From NCBI RefSeq assembly GCF_016859125.1, contig NZ_CP069338.1, positions 6,697,501-6,761,500 on the forward strand: DNA of 64,000 nucleotides, in the 5' to 3' direction. Under the pieces are notes generated by a model. That model had not been told where the DNA came from and did no database searches. It saw nothing but the letters and a program-made list of their open reading frames with translations. The position numbers and the translations under genes were made by a program. Below are positions 26,580 through 35,382 of the stretch, in pieces; positions within the stretch are counted from its first letter, which is position 1; the number at the start of each line of letters is the position of its first letter. The stretch comes from Archangium violaceum. Its GTDB lineage: Bacteria > Myxococcota > Myxococcia > Myxococcales > Myxococcaceae.

Positions 26580-27483
26580 CGTGAACCCTCCCTCCCGTCC
26601 CGCGCTCGACAGCCGCCGACCGGCCGGGCCCGGGAGGGCCCTACTTCCTCACTCCGATGAGCACGTCGCGCGCCGCCCCGGCGGTCGCCTGCGGCCGGCG
26701 CTGCTGGCGGCGCTCATGGCGGCCGCGCCGCTCGTGCAGGCCACGGACGCCGGCCTGGACGGCTACATTTCGATTCTGCACGGGCCGAGGTCCCCTCATG
26801 CGTCGCACTCCTCAGCACTCGCCTCCCCAACTCCTCACCCTGGACGCGATGGGCGCTGGGGGCCTGCCCTTGCGTGTCATTCGCATTCCAGGGCAACAGC
26901 CCGTGATTCCGCCCGGGCCACTTGTCTCGACCTTCTTCATGAGCTTCGTGCTGACAAGTGATGCGCGACAAGGAGTTCAAAGCAAAGATGATCGACATCG
27001 TCGCGCAGTAGTGCGACCGAGCTGGTCCGCCAAGAACCAAGTTGGTCCCCGCAGGCGACCCGCGCATCCTCGTTAGGTGGCGGACGTGAAATCAGCGCGG
27101 CTTCTGGAGAGAGAGTCCAAGCTTCTTCTTCAATACATCTCCAATCCGCGCGATCTCACTGGCATCTTGAGAACCCATCGAGACGCCCATTCCCTGTTTC
27201 TAGAACTGCGTAATACCGATTGCCGTGTCGCCGCGCTCGGATCCCGGGGTCATCACCGTCGATCGGCTCAAGAAGCCCATCGTGGTGACGGGCAACTACA
27301 AGGGCACGACGGAGAAGGTCATCCCGGCGAACCTCGTCTGGCGCGTCCATCACTACGGACGCCCGGCACCACGGCAAGGGGCCGCGTGGTAGTAACGACC
27401 GCACCAGGGTGTGGACACGACAGCACTTCCGGCCGACAGCCCCGGGGCGACGGTTGCGAGGGTGTTCCGCCGTGGGGCGGGAG
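26580..27483. other. Decayed region with short coding-like fragments
   Basis: About 900 bases without a credible intact gene. Coding-like pieces are visible. LRPALLAALMAAAPLVQATD (near 26690-26750, plus strand) looks like a signal peptide. MRDKEFKAKMIDIVAQ followed by a stop lies at about 26960-27010, and VITVDRLKKPIVVTGNYKGT at about 27250-27310. None has a complete frame, and I could not place them in families. Together they suggest accumulated deletions in an old insertion. Confidence 0.45.
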
Positions 27484-28158
27484 TTACATCGTCGGCATGA
27501 AGATCTTCAGCCCGCTACGGCCACTGGCACCAAGCGTATTGCGCTCGATGAAGTCGCTCACGGACGAACGGCCGTCGCCAGTGGTGATGGCGGTGTGGCC
27601 GTAGATGCTGCCCAGCCGCGACGGGGTCTTCTCCCAGGTGAGGACGAGGCCCGGAATCTTCAGCGCCTCCTCCAGCGACATGTCGACCTGCTTGAACTTG
27701 TCGCGCGGCAGGTTGTTGTCGATCTGGTTGCCGTTGCCCCAGACCTTGAAGCCGAAGGCGTTCTGGATGGCCCTGCTCACCCCGGTAGCGCACAGGCCCT
27801 GGCTGTTGTACCCGCCCATGCTCAGCGCGGCCGCACGGCCCGCGCTCGCGAGCTTGTGCATCGCGGCAGTTGCCCTGATCGCGCCTCCGGCGCCCTGGCT
27901 CCCCGCGACTTGTCCGGTGTCCCCCGCGCCGCCGCTGCGCCCCGATCCACCGGGGCCCCTCGTGCCGCCACGGGTACCGCCCCTGGCGGGCTCGAAGCTG
28001 TCGTTCCGGGCGTGGCCAGGGATGCGCAGGGTATTGCCCGCGTAGATGAGGTCCGGGTTGGCGATATTGTTGATGCGCGCCAACTCCGAGACGCTGGTCC
28101 TGAAACGGGATGCAAGAGCCGAAAGGGTGTCGCCCTGGCGAATGCGGTAGGTGGACAT
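27484..28158 (-). CDS. LysM-domain protein with C-terminal peptidase-like domain
   Basis: A 224-residue protein. Residues 3-47 are one LysM peptidoglycan-binding domain (YRIRQGDTLSALASRF...PDLIYAGNTLRIP). A Gly/Arg-rich linker follows (about 55-95). The C-terminal domain (about 100-224) has a Cys in GLCATGVSRAI and a His in SIYGHTAITTGDG, reminiscent of the Cys/His pair of CHAP or NlpC/P60 hydrolases; this is inference. No signal peptide, so export would need a special route. A good ribosome site (AGGAG) precedes ATG. It lies downstream of the IQ-motif gene, in the same orientation. Confidence 0.75.
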   Translation of the reverse strand: MSTYRIRQGDTLSALASRFRTSVSELARINNIANPDLIYAGNTLRIPGHARNDSFEPARGGTRGGTRGPGGSGRSGGAGDTGQVAGSQGAGGAIRATAAMHKLASAGRAAALSMGGYNSQGLCATGVSRAIQNAFGFKVWGNGNQIDNNLPRDKFKQVDMSLEEALKIPGLVLTWEKTPSRLGSIYGHTAITTGDGRSSVSDFIERNTLGASGRSGLKIFMPTM

Positions 28159-28401
28159 GTCGCGATCTCCTGGAACGATTATCGTGACGTCCGTCGCGGA
28201 GTTTCGCCTGAATTTCCCAGGCTCCTAAAATTCACCCGGACTGAAACCACAGGGAGGACAAGAGGCTCCTCGCGTGCGACGGGCCGGGTTACTTCTCTTC
28301 CGCGCACGTCGACGGCGCATAGCCCTTCTGGACGCATTGGCCGTACGCCCGCGTCCCGTCCGGCGCGCACGATGGGTTAGCACCGCGTGCCCTGAGGCGG
28401 G
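28159..28401 (-). other. Gap between the LysM and IQ-motif genes, with a Cys-containing coding fragment
   Basis: No intact gene. Directly after the IQ-motif stop, in another minus-strand frame, GANPSCAPDGTRAYGQCVQK is followed by GYAPSTCAEEK and a stop at 28289. It has no start of its own and may be a small relic or an alternative C-terminus reached by frameshift. Confidence 0.35.
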
Positions 28402-30201
28402 CTACACCCAGTTCTGCTTCAGATAGGTGTTGTCCATCACCCGGGTGGACAGCAGCCGGAGGCGGAACAGCTTCGTGAGCTGGTCCTCGGCGTCGCTCGT
28501 GTTGGTTGCGGCGACGTCGATGCCGCGCATGACGAACCGGTACCACTTGAGGATCGTCTTGAGCTCCTTGTACTGCACGGCGTTGAGGTCGCTGTCACTG
28601 GTGGGAACGGCCACGTCGTAGCCGCCCAGGGACATGGAGGCGGACGGGGACATGGGCCACTTGCCCGCCCACAGCGCCTTCACCGGGGAGTTGTGGAACT
28701 TGGGCGGCGCCTGGTTCCTCAGTGTCGTGTTGAACTGACTCCAGCGGTTGGCTTTGTCCGCGTCGACGACCACCCAGCGCTTGCTGCCGTGGTCCCACCG
28801 GTAGCCTGTCTTCCGCTCCTCGTACTGGTCCTCGCTCTCACCCCCATGGATGTTGGAGCCCAGGATGAGTTTCCAATTATAGGACTTTCCGTTGCCGTAC
28901 TTGACCTCGTTTTCCACCAGGTCCAGCAGCATCAGGCCCACGCCATAGGAGCGGGGATTGCGCGCCGTCTCCGCGCCCAGCATGGCCAGCGCCGCTTCCA
29001 TCTCGATGTCAGCCACGCCGGTGAGGTCGCCGGTGAGCACCTTGCGGATACCCCGCGCCCGTTCCTTCGCGCTCTTCGTCAGGGCGAGGCTGTCACCCAG
29101 GTCGTTGTAGCGTGTGGCCCGGTCCGTGCGTCCGACCTTGACCCAGAGCTTCTCCTCGATGAAGTGCTGCTTCGCGCCGTTGATCTTCACCAGGCCGATG
29201 CAGGGGAATCTCTCGCCCGAGACCTTCGCGGGCTTGTCCCGCGTGTCCTGCGAGGCGTACAGTTCCTTCCAGGCGAGCTTCGCCCAGGCGGTCAGCCAGC
29301 CGTCCTTCGTGGGGTGGGTGTCCACCTGCACCAGGTTCTTGTTTCGCGGGACAACGGGCTTGTGCGCGTCCTGGTAGAACATCTTGAGCTTGTCCATCAC
29401 CACGGCCATGTAGACCGCCAGCACGCGGTGGCCCGCCAGCGTCACGGTGCTGTTGAGCCGCAGCGCCGGGTTGTTGACGAGGCGTGTGTCGTCTTCCTGG
29501 TCCTCGTAGAACTTGAGCGTGGCCTGATACTTATTGCGCTGGGCCCACCCGCGGATCGCGGACTGGAAGAGGGTCGCCGCCTCCTCGCGCCGCTGCTTCT
29601 CCGCTTTCAGCTCCTCCAGCTCACGCCGCGCCTGCCACATCCGGAACTGGGCCTGCAACTGCACGGTGGCCGTCCTGAGCTCCAGGTACTCCTTGCGCTG
29701 CTGATAGCCCCGCACGAGCGCTTGGAGCTTCGTGGCGGCGTCGTGCTGCTCCCGGAGCTTCTGGACCTGCTTGCGCGCCTGCTGCCCGCGGAAGAGGGCT
29801 TGGATCTTCGTGGCGGCGTCGTGTTGCTTCCGGAGTTCCTGGGCCTCCTGGCGTGCCAGGTGACCGCGGACGAGCGCCTGGATCTTCGTGGCGGCGGCCT
29901 CCTCCCGGCGCTTCGCCTCCAACTCCCGGCGGGCCAGCCAGCCACGCACCGCGGTCTGCACGGTGATGGCGGCCTGGCGCTGGGCCTCGTGCAGCGCGTC
30001 GATGTGCTGGCCGAAGAGCGCCGCCCGGTCCTGGTCGATGTGCCGGATGTACGCTTCCAACCACGCGACGGTCTCCTCCTCGCCGTCCCGCTCCGTACGC
30101 GCCAGGGACTCACGCACGAAGTCTTCCGCGCTGTCTTCTTCCAGGCCCGCTGCGTACGCGGCCAGCCGCGCCACCAAGTCCATGTTCAGCATGGACGCCA
30201 T
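28402..30201 (-). CDS. Protein with six tandem IQ motifs and an unknown C-terminal domain
   Basis: A protein of about 599 residues. Residues 81-225 contain six IQ-type repeats, starting near 81 (VQTAVRGWLARR), 107 (IQALVRGHLARQ), 133 (IQALFRGQQARK), 159 (LQALVRGYQQRK), 182 (LQAQFRMWQARR) and 212 (FQSAIRGWAQRN). The first four are exactly 26 residues apart. They are embedded in a charged helical region, as in myosin necks. Such motifs bind calmodulin or EF-hand light chains in eukaryotes. The C-terminal 360 residues match nothing I know. The start is uncertain: ATG at 30201, 30192 or 30183, none with a strong ribosome site. Further upstream the frame runs into a transposase relic. Confidence 0.7.
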   Translation of the reverse strand: MASMLNMDLVARLAAYAAGLEEDSAEDFVRESLARTERDGEEETVAWLEAYIRHIDQDRAALFGQHIDALHEAQRQAAITVQTAVRGWLARRELEAKRREEAAATKIQALVRGHLARQEAQELRKQHDAATKIQALFRGQQARKQVQKLREQHDAATKLQALVRGYQQRKEYLELRTATVQLQAQFRMWQARRELEELKAEKQRREEAATLFQSAIRGWAQRNKYQATLKFYEDQEDDTRLVNNPALRLNSTVTLAGHRVLAVYMAVVMDKLKMFYQDAHKPVVPRNKNLVQVDTHPTKDGWLTAWAKLAWKELYASQDTRDKPAKVSGERFPCIGLVKINGAKQHFIEEKLWVKVGRTDRATRYNDLGDSLALTKSAKERARGIRKVLTGDLTGVADIEMEAALAMLGAETARNPRSYGVGLMLLDLVENEVKYGNGKSYNWKLILGSNIHGGESEDQYEERKTGYRWDHGSKRWVVVDADKANRWSQFNTTLRNQAPPKFHNSPVKALWAGKWPMSPSASMSLGGYDVAVPTSDSDLNAVQYKELKTILKWYRFVMRGIDVAATNTSDAEDQLTKLFRLRLLSTRVMDNTYLKQNWV

Positions 30202-30269
30202 GTTACCAGGAAGCTGCGAGGCACCGGAAGTCCGGGCTTTCCCTGTCTCCTGCTCAAGGGAAGACACCG

Positions 30270-30600
30270 TGCAACCGGGTGACAACTCCAACCCGGTGAA
30301 GAAGAGGTGTGTGGTGCCGTCCGGCAGCGGGTGCTTCATCCGGTGCCGGCCATCCTCCGCCCGCTTCAAACGCTCCAGCGCCAGCGCGCCGCGCACCCCG
30401 TAGCGGCACAGACACCCCTCGTCCCTTGCACGAGAAGGCGACGAGCAGCTCGTCCCAGGTACCGGGCGAAGTCCCGCTCTACGTACCGGGGCAGGCCGCG
30501 GGTGCGGAGTTCTGGGGCACCATTACTACCGCCGGTCAGGTCCTCGATTATATCCTTCCATGCGTCAGGCGCGGGGACCGCTCGGAATTCGAATCTCAGT
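30270..30600 (-). pseudogene. IS91-type transposase relic with internal deletion
   Basis: The minus strand shows two pieces of an IS91-like (Y2 type) transposase. The N-terminal piece has LPRYVERDFARYL and, after a frameshift, DELLVAFSCKGRGV, the start of its zinc-finger region. It is joined directly to a distal piece with LCRYGVRGALALERLKRAED and MKHPLPDGTTHLFFTGLEL. The large middle part, including catalytic tyrosines, is deleted. It borders the IQ-motif gene and the mannosidase, so it marks a recombination point. Confidence 0.6.
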
Positions 30601-33040
30601 CGACCGCCTGGCAGGAATAGAGGTCGCGGATGGTGAATTCCGCTTCCGCCCCCTGTTCTGCCGGCGTGAAGAAGAGGGTCTGGCTTTCGCCCGCGGTGAG
30701 ATCGAAGGCATTGTCGGAGAACCGGCCCTCGATATCGGCCTCGAGCATCACGAAGAGTGCCAGCCCCTTGGACGAAAGCGTGATTTCGTAGTTGCCGTCG
30801 GCTCTCAGGACCGAGTGGGCAGTGAGCCCCGGCGGCTCCAGTTCGAGCTGCTTGTAGGTGCCGCTGACGTGGTGCCCCCTGCCCGACGAACCGTTCGAAG
30901 CTGAATAGGACCACACGAGCAGGCTCCCCTCGGGCACGCTGTCGGCTGGCAGCGAAATCAGCGTGGAGGCGGCATCCGGCCGGCAGGTGCCGCGCGCGGT
31001 GGTCAGCGGCGAGCGTTGGCCATCCATCGAGACGGTGAAGAACTCGGCCGAAACCTCGGTGGGTTGGGGGGTGTCGTTGACCATGGCAATGCCGATCACC
31101 TTGCCGTCGGCTGACGGGATCGCGAAGATGCTGACGGGCTCGAAGAAGCGCCGCGCCTGATAATGCATGGCCTTCCAGTTACCGCCGTAATCCAGGCTCG
31201 CCCAGGAGGCCACCGGCCAGGTGTCGTTGAGCTGCCAGATGAGCGTGCCCATGCAATGGGGCTTCAGCGACCGCCAGAATTCGACGGCGGTCTTGATCGC
31301 CAGGCCCTGCTGAATCTGCGAGAGATAGACGAAATTGGAGAAGTCCTTTGGAAACCGAAAGTAGCGGAACATGGTGCCCGCGATGCGCTCGTTGCCGCCA
31401 GGATTCTTCTGGTGCACCTCCATCACCGGAGACGCGATGTTGATGTCCTTCTTGTCGGCGAACCGGCTGATCTGCAGGTTCGACGTATAGGACTGGAAGC
31501 CGAATTCCGAGCAGAAACGTGGCTTGACCTTGCGATAATGGTCGAACGACTTGTTCTCGTGCCAGACCGACCAGAAATGCATGTCGCCGGAGCCGTCGGC
31601 ATGCCAGGCATCGCGGAAATCGAGATAGCCGCAGGACGGGCTCGACGGCCACCAGATGAGCTCCGGATTGGCCTTCTTCGCGGCGGCCTCGATCGTCCGG
31701 TTCAGCCGGTCGTAGGAGACGAGGTAGCGATCGCGGTCCTTCTGGGAGACCTCGAACCAGGTGAGCGCGCCCACGAGCTCGTTGTCGCCGCACCAGAGCG
31801 CGATCGAGGCGTGATGCGAGAGCCGCCGCACCTGGTAGTCCACCTCGGCCGCGACATTGTCGAGGAATTCGGGCGTCGAGGGATAGAGATTGCAGGCGAA
31901 CATGAAGTCCTGCCAGACCATCAGGCCCAGCCGGTCGCAGAGGTCGTAGAACCAGTCGTGCTCGTAGAAGCCGCCGCCCCAGATGCGGATCATGTTCATG
32001 TTCGCGTCGACCGCCGACTGCAGGAGCGCCTCCGTCTTCTCGGGGCTCGTCTTGGAGAAGAGCGCGTCGGCCGGAATCCAGTTCGCGCCCTTGCAGAAGA
32101 TCTCGCGGCCGTTGACCTTGAAGGCAAAGCGGGCGCCTGCCTCGTCCTTGTCGGTGATGAGCTCGAGCGTGCGGATGCCAACCTGGCGGGCTACGGTCTC
32201 GCCAGGGATGGTGACCTTGAGCTCGTAGAGCTCCTGCTTGCCGCTGCCGGCGGGCCACCAGAGGCGCGGCCGCTCGACGACGAAGCGCTGGTGGAGCACC
32301 GTCTCGCCGGCATTCACACCGCAATCGAGCCGCACCGTCTCGCCGTCGAATTCGAATTCGACCGGCAGCACGCAAGGGTCTACGGCGAAGAGGGTCAGGA
32401 CGACATCGAGTTCGACCGAGCCATTCGCCAGATGGCGCTGCTTGACCATGAGATGTTCGATGCGCGCCGGGTCCAGCTTGCGCAGCTTGACCGTGCCGTA
32501 GAGGCCGAGCGGCGCGAGCGCGATGTTCCAGTCCCAGCCGAAGTGGCATTGCGGCTTGCGCAACATGTTTCCGTATGGAATCGGCGAGTTCCTGGTCCAT
32601 GGCACCTCGAAGGGCTGCCGATCATGGATCGCCTTGCCGGCCTCGACTGGGGAATGCAGGAGCACCTCGATCGTGTTCTCTCCCGCGACGAGGACTTTCG
32701 ATACGTCGGGCCGATAGCGGCGGAAGCAGTTGTTGGCCTCCAGCACCCTCTCGCCATTGACGCGGATGGTCGCGACCGTATCGACGAAATCCAGGTCGAG
32801 ATACCAGCTTCCATCCAAATCGGAAGCGTCCAGCCGGAAGCTGCGCGAGAGCCTCCAGTCCTTGTGCGCCACCCATTGCACCTTGGCTTCGTTCTTGCCG
32901 AAGTAGGGATCGGGTATGACGCCCTGTTCCTGCAAGGCGGAATGGACGTCGCCCGGTATGGAGATCTCGAGGTCCGGCCGCTGGCCTTCGGCCTCGAGTG
33001 ACCAGACGCCACCAAGGTCGATTTGGGGGGTCTCAGGCAT
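30596..33040 (-). CDS. Beta-mannosidase, glycoside hydrolase family 2
   Basis: An 814-residue GH2 enzyme of the beta-mannosidase type, removing terminal beta-mannose from oligosaccharides. Sugar-binding domain at the N-terminus (WRLSRSFRLDASDLDGSWYL), immunoglobulin-like domain, then the barrel: RIWGGGFYEHDWFYDLCDRL, LWCGDNELVGAL (Asn-Glu, general acid/base) and PRFCSEFGFQS (nucleophile Glu). No signal peptide is seen, so it should be cytoplasmic. Start ATG 33040. The gene stands alone, with no sugar transporter. Its wording is closest to what I recall of rhizobial enzymes, hence probable transfer. Confidence 0.9.
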   Translation of the reverse strand: MPETPQIDLGGVWSLEAEGQRPDLEISIPGDVHSALQEQGVIPDPYFGKNEAKVQWVAHKDWRLSRSFRLDASDLDGSWYLDLDFVDTVATIRVNGERVLEANNCFRRYRPDVSKVLVAGENTIEVLLHSPVEAGKAIHDRQPFEVPWTRNSPIPYGNMLRKPQCHFGWDWNIALAPLGLYGTVKLRKLDPARIEHLMVKQRHLANGSVELDVVLTLFAVDPCVLPVEFEFDGETVRLDCGVNAGETVLHQRFVVERPRLWWPAGSGKQELYELKVTIPGETVARQVGIRTLELITDKDEAGARFAFKVNGREIFCKGANWIPADALFSKTSPEKTEALLQSAVDANMNMIRIWGGGFYEHDWFYDLCDRLGLMVWQDFMFACNLYPSTPEFLDNVAAEVDYQVRRLSHHASIALWCGDNELVGALTWFEVSQKDRDRYLVSYDRLNRTIEAAAKKANPELIWWPSSPSCGYLDFRDAWHADGSGDMHFWSVWHENKSFDHYRKVKPRFCSEFGFQSYTSNLQISRFADKKDINIASPVMEVHQKNPGGNERIAGTMFRYFRFPKDFSNFVYLSQIQQGLAIKTAVEFWRSLKPHCMGTLIWQLNDTWPVASWASLDYGGNWKAMHYQARRFFEPVSIFAIPSADGKVIGIAMVNDTPQPTEVSAEFFTVSMDGQRSPLTTARGTCRPDAASTLISLPADSVPEGSLLVWSYSASNGSSGRGHHVSGTYKQLELEPPGLTAHSVLRADGNYEITLSSKGLALFVMLEADIEGRFSDNAFDLTAGESQTLFFTPAEQGAEAEFTIRDLYSCQAVD

Positions 33041-33207
33041 TTTGTATTCCGAGCAGGGGACAGACAGGGGCCCAGCGGAGGGGGGGCGTATCCAACGCCC
33101 GCCCAAACCCTTTCGTGGCTCACAGAGGACCACGGGCTCAACGCCACGCCGCGCGACTTCGAGGCGGCGCTACGGTTGGAGGACATGGCCCATCCGGGCC
33201 GGAGCGG

Positions 33208-35076
33208 TCAGACCCGGTGAGGCCTGGGTCCCTGGCGGCCTGGGGCAGCAGGCTCCATCCGCTGCCCATGCTCGTAGGCGCGCGCGAGTTGGGTCACCTC
33301 GTCCGACACCGACTTCAGCATCAGTGACGCATGCTGGGTCGATTCGATGCGGCCGACCGTCTCTTCCATGATGGTGGAGAGTTGCCGGATGGCGGTGAAG
33401 ATCTGCGAGATGCCGTCGTTCTGCTGGCGGACGGTGACGGAGATCTGCCGGACGCTGGCGGAGCTCTGCTGGACGATGTCGGCCACCTCGCGGAAGTTGT
33501 CGCTGGAGCGCTTGACCATCTGCATTCCGTCCTCGAGCTGCTGCGCCCCCTTCTCGCCCATGTCCACAGCGTCGTTGATGGCGACGCTGATCTCCTCGAG
33601 GATGTCTCGGATGCGGACCGTCGCGTGGATCGACTGATCGGCCATGCCACGGATCTCCCGGGCGACCACGGCGAAGCCCTTGCCATGCTCTCCCGAGCGG
33701 ACCGCCTCGATGGACGCATTGAGCGCCAGCATGTTGGACCGATCCGCGATGCCCTTCACCGTCGTGGTGATGATGCCGATCTGCCGCGCGCTGGCCCCCA
33801 GCCGGGACACCTTGTCTCGCATCCCATCCACGAACTGGCGGATGGTGGCCAGCCCCTCGAGGCTCTGTTTCAGGGCCTGCTCGCCAATGCGGCCCAACTC
33901 CTCCACCCGCGTGGCCACCTGCAGCACGGCCTCGGCCTTCTGGGCGGCCGTCTCCGAGGTCTGCTTGATCTCCTCGGACGTCACATGGGCCTCATGGAGG
34001 GCGGAGGCCTGCAGGGTGATGCTCTGGCGCTGCTGCTCGGTCGCGCTGCTCAGGCTGGAGCCCGCCTCGGACAGGCGGTTGGCCGAGGACAGCAGCGTGC
34101 GGGGAATCTCGCGCAGCTTGACGAGCACGGACTTCATGCCGTCCGCCAGGTCTCCGGCCTCGTCGGTGGACACCCACGCGGGCGTCTCGGGAGCCCCCGT
34201 GGCCAGAGCCTCGATGGCCTCGCGCACCGTGCGCATCGCCCGTGACTGCCGCCACACCTGCAGCCACGCCACCAACGTGGGGCAGATGAAGACGAGCGCG
34301 AGCAGACCCAGGAACGGCAGGCCCAGCTCCCGCATGAGCTCCCCCGAGGTCTGACGCATCTGCTCGGCCATGAGCGAGGAGCCCTGCGCCTCGAGCGTCC
34401 TGGCGAACTGCTCCTGGACCCGGTTGATCTTGATGACCACCACCACCCCGGCCAGGAAGAGCGTGGACATCAGCGCGCTGGCCACGGCGTAGGGCAGGTA
34501 CCAGGACTGGCGTGGCCAGAAGTAGCCGCCCCCGGCCACGCGCGAGCCGCCGAGACGCTCCTGCTCCGCCAGGGCGTGTTTCATCATCCAGTGCTCGATG
34601 ATGGGCACCATGGGGATGGACAGCAGGACGCCGAAGGCGGAGGCAATGGCGGTGACGGGAATGACAGCCTCCAGGCTCTGTCCCGTCATCACGCACACGC
34701 CGATCATGAAGGTGGCACCGGCGTGGAACCAGGTGAGCTGCACGCAGAAGAAGGCGATGCGCGAGGGCAGCTTGAGGATGCGCACGAGGCGGCGACCGTC
34801 ACCATCCGTGGGCAGGACCGCGAACGTGTGCCGCACCAGGAAGCGGAGCACCAGGAAGAGCACCAGGCTGGCGTTGACCAGCACCACCAGGGCCAGCATG
34901 GCGAGCACGACGCGCACGTCCTGCGGCCGCTCGAGCCCCACGAACAGGCTCGCCGTGTAGGTGGAGAAGGGTGTGAGGGGAACGTTCGAGCCGATCAACA
35001 ACAACAAGATGCGGCGCACGAGCGCCCCTTGTTGCCGCGCATCCGCCATGTCCACTGTGTTCATCTGATGAGTCAC
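33208..35076 (-). CDS. Methyl-accepting chemotaxis protein
   Basis: About 622 residues. The N-terminal half has about six predicted membrane helices (e.g. [53 protein letters not shown]) and no large periplasmic sensor domain. A HAMP-like segment and a long cytoplasmic coiled coil follow. The signalling tip is [20 protein letters not shown] then [20 protein letters not shown], which contacts CheA/CheW. The GTG at 35076 has GGGGG at good spacing; ATG 35064 is an alternative. It probably senses membrane state or intracellular signals. No che genes adjoin. Confidence 0.9.
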   Translation of the reverse strand: MTHQMNTVDMADARQQGALVRRILLLLIGSNVPLTPFSTYTASLFVGLERPQDVRVVLAMLALVVLVNASLVLFLVLRFLVRHTFAVLPTDGDGRRLVRILKLPSRIAFFCVQLTWFHAGATFMIGVCVMTGQSLEAVIPVTAIASAFGVLLSIPMVPIIEHWMMKHALAEQERLGGSRVAGGGYFWPRQSWYLPYAVASALMSTLFLAGVVVVIKINRVQEQFARTLEAQGSSLMAEQMRQTSGELMRELGLPFLGLLALVFICPTLVAWLQVWRQSRAMRTVREAIEALATGAPETPAWVSTDEAGDLADGMKSVLVKLREIPRTLLSSANRLSEAGSSLSSATEQQRQSITLQASALHEAHVTSEEIKQTSETAAQKAEAVLQVATRVEELGRIGEQALKQSLEGLATIRQFVDGMRDKVSRLGASARQIGIITTTVKGIADRSNMLALNASIEAVRSGEHGKGFAVVAREIRGMADQSIHATVRIRDILEEISVAINDAVDMGEKGAQQLEDGMQMVKRSSDNFREVADIVQQSSASVRQISVTVRQQNDGISQIFTAIRQLSTIMEETVGRIESTQHASLMLKSVSDEVTQLARAYEHGQRMEPAAPGRQGPRPHRV

Positions 35077-35382
35077 CGCGCCCCCTTCGATGCGCCCCAA
35101 CTCGGGCCAATCCGTGGCTCCTCGGGACTATCTCGTCCCCCAAGTGAGTGGGACTGTCATGGAGTGACGTGTGGAGTCAACACCCCAGGGTCAACTCTTC
35201 AAGGACAGCGGAGAAGCCGACGTTCTCGCTGCCCCCATTGTTCTCATTTGCTCGGAAAACGGAGCCACCAGGACTCAGGTGTTACGAACCGTCGGAGCTC
35301 CATTCAGGTGTGAGCACTCGTTCTCGTCAGCCCATAAAAATCCTTTTGAGAAGGGCGGGTGTGTGTGAAAGACACCTTCGCG
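35077..35382. other. Divergent intergenic region, chemoreceptor/terpene cyclase
   Basis: About 300 bases with no gene. It contains the presumed divergent promoters; I could not find a convincing -35/-10 pair. A ribosome-site-like GAGAAGGG at 35348-35355 precedes two in-frame GTG codons (35359, 35365) that are possible alternative starts for the cyclase. Confidence 0.4.

Noticed and set aside
29600-29960. Repeated 78-base pattern that might be a DNA repeat
   Set aside because: The periodicity equals 26 codons and encodes the IQ repeats; no independent DNA element.
31163-33001. Long plus-strand frame across the beta-mannosidase
   Set aside because: Opposite-strand shadow; the mannosidase on the minus strand is complete with catalytic residues.
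33041-33207. Plus-strand frame reading PTPAQTLSWLTEDHGLN
   Set aside because: Looks weakly coding but is only about 65 codons, overlaps the mannosidase start and has no recognisable family.
24600-33300. A second copy of the ssrA 3' end as a distal attachment site
   Set aside because: I searched by eye for the T-arm/acceptor sequence and found none in the window; it may lie beyond 33 kb, be degraded, or not exist.
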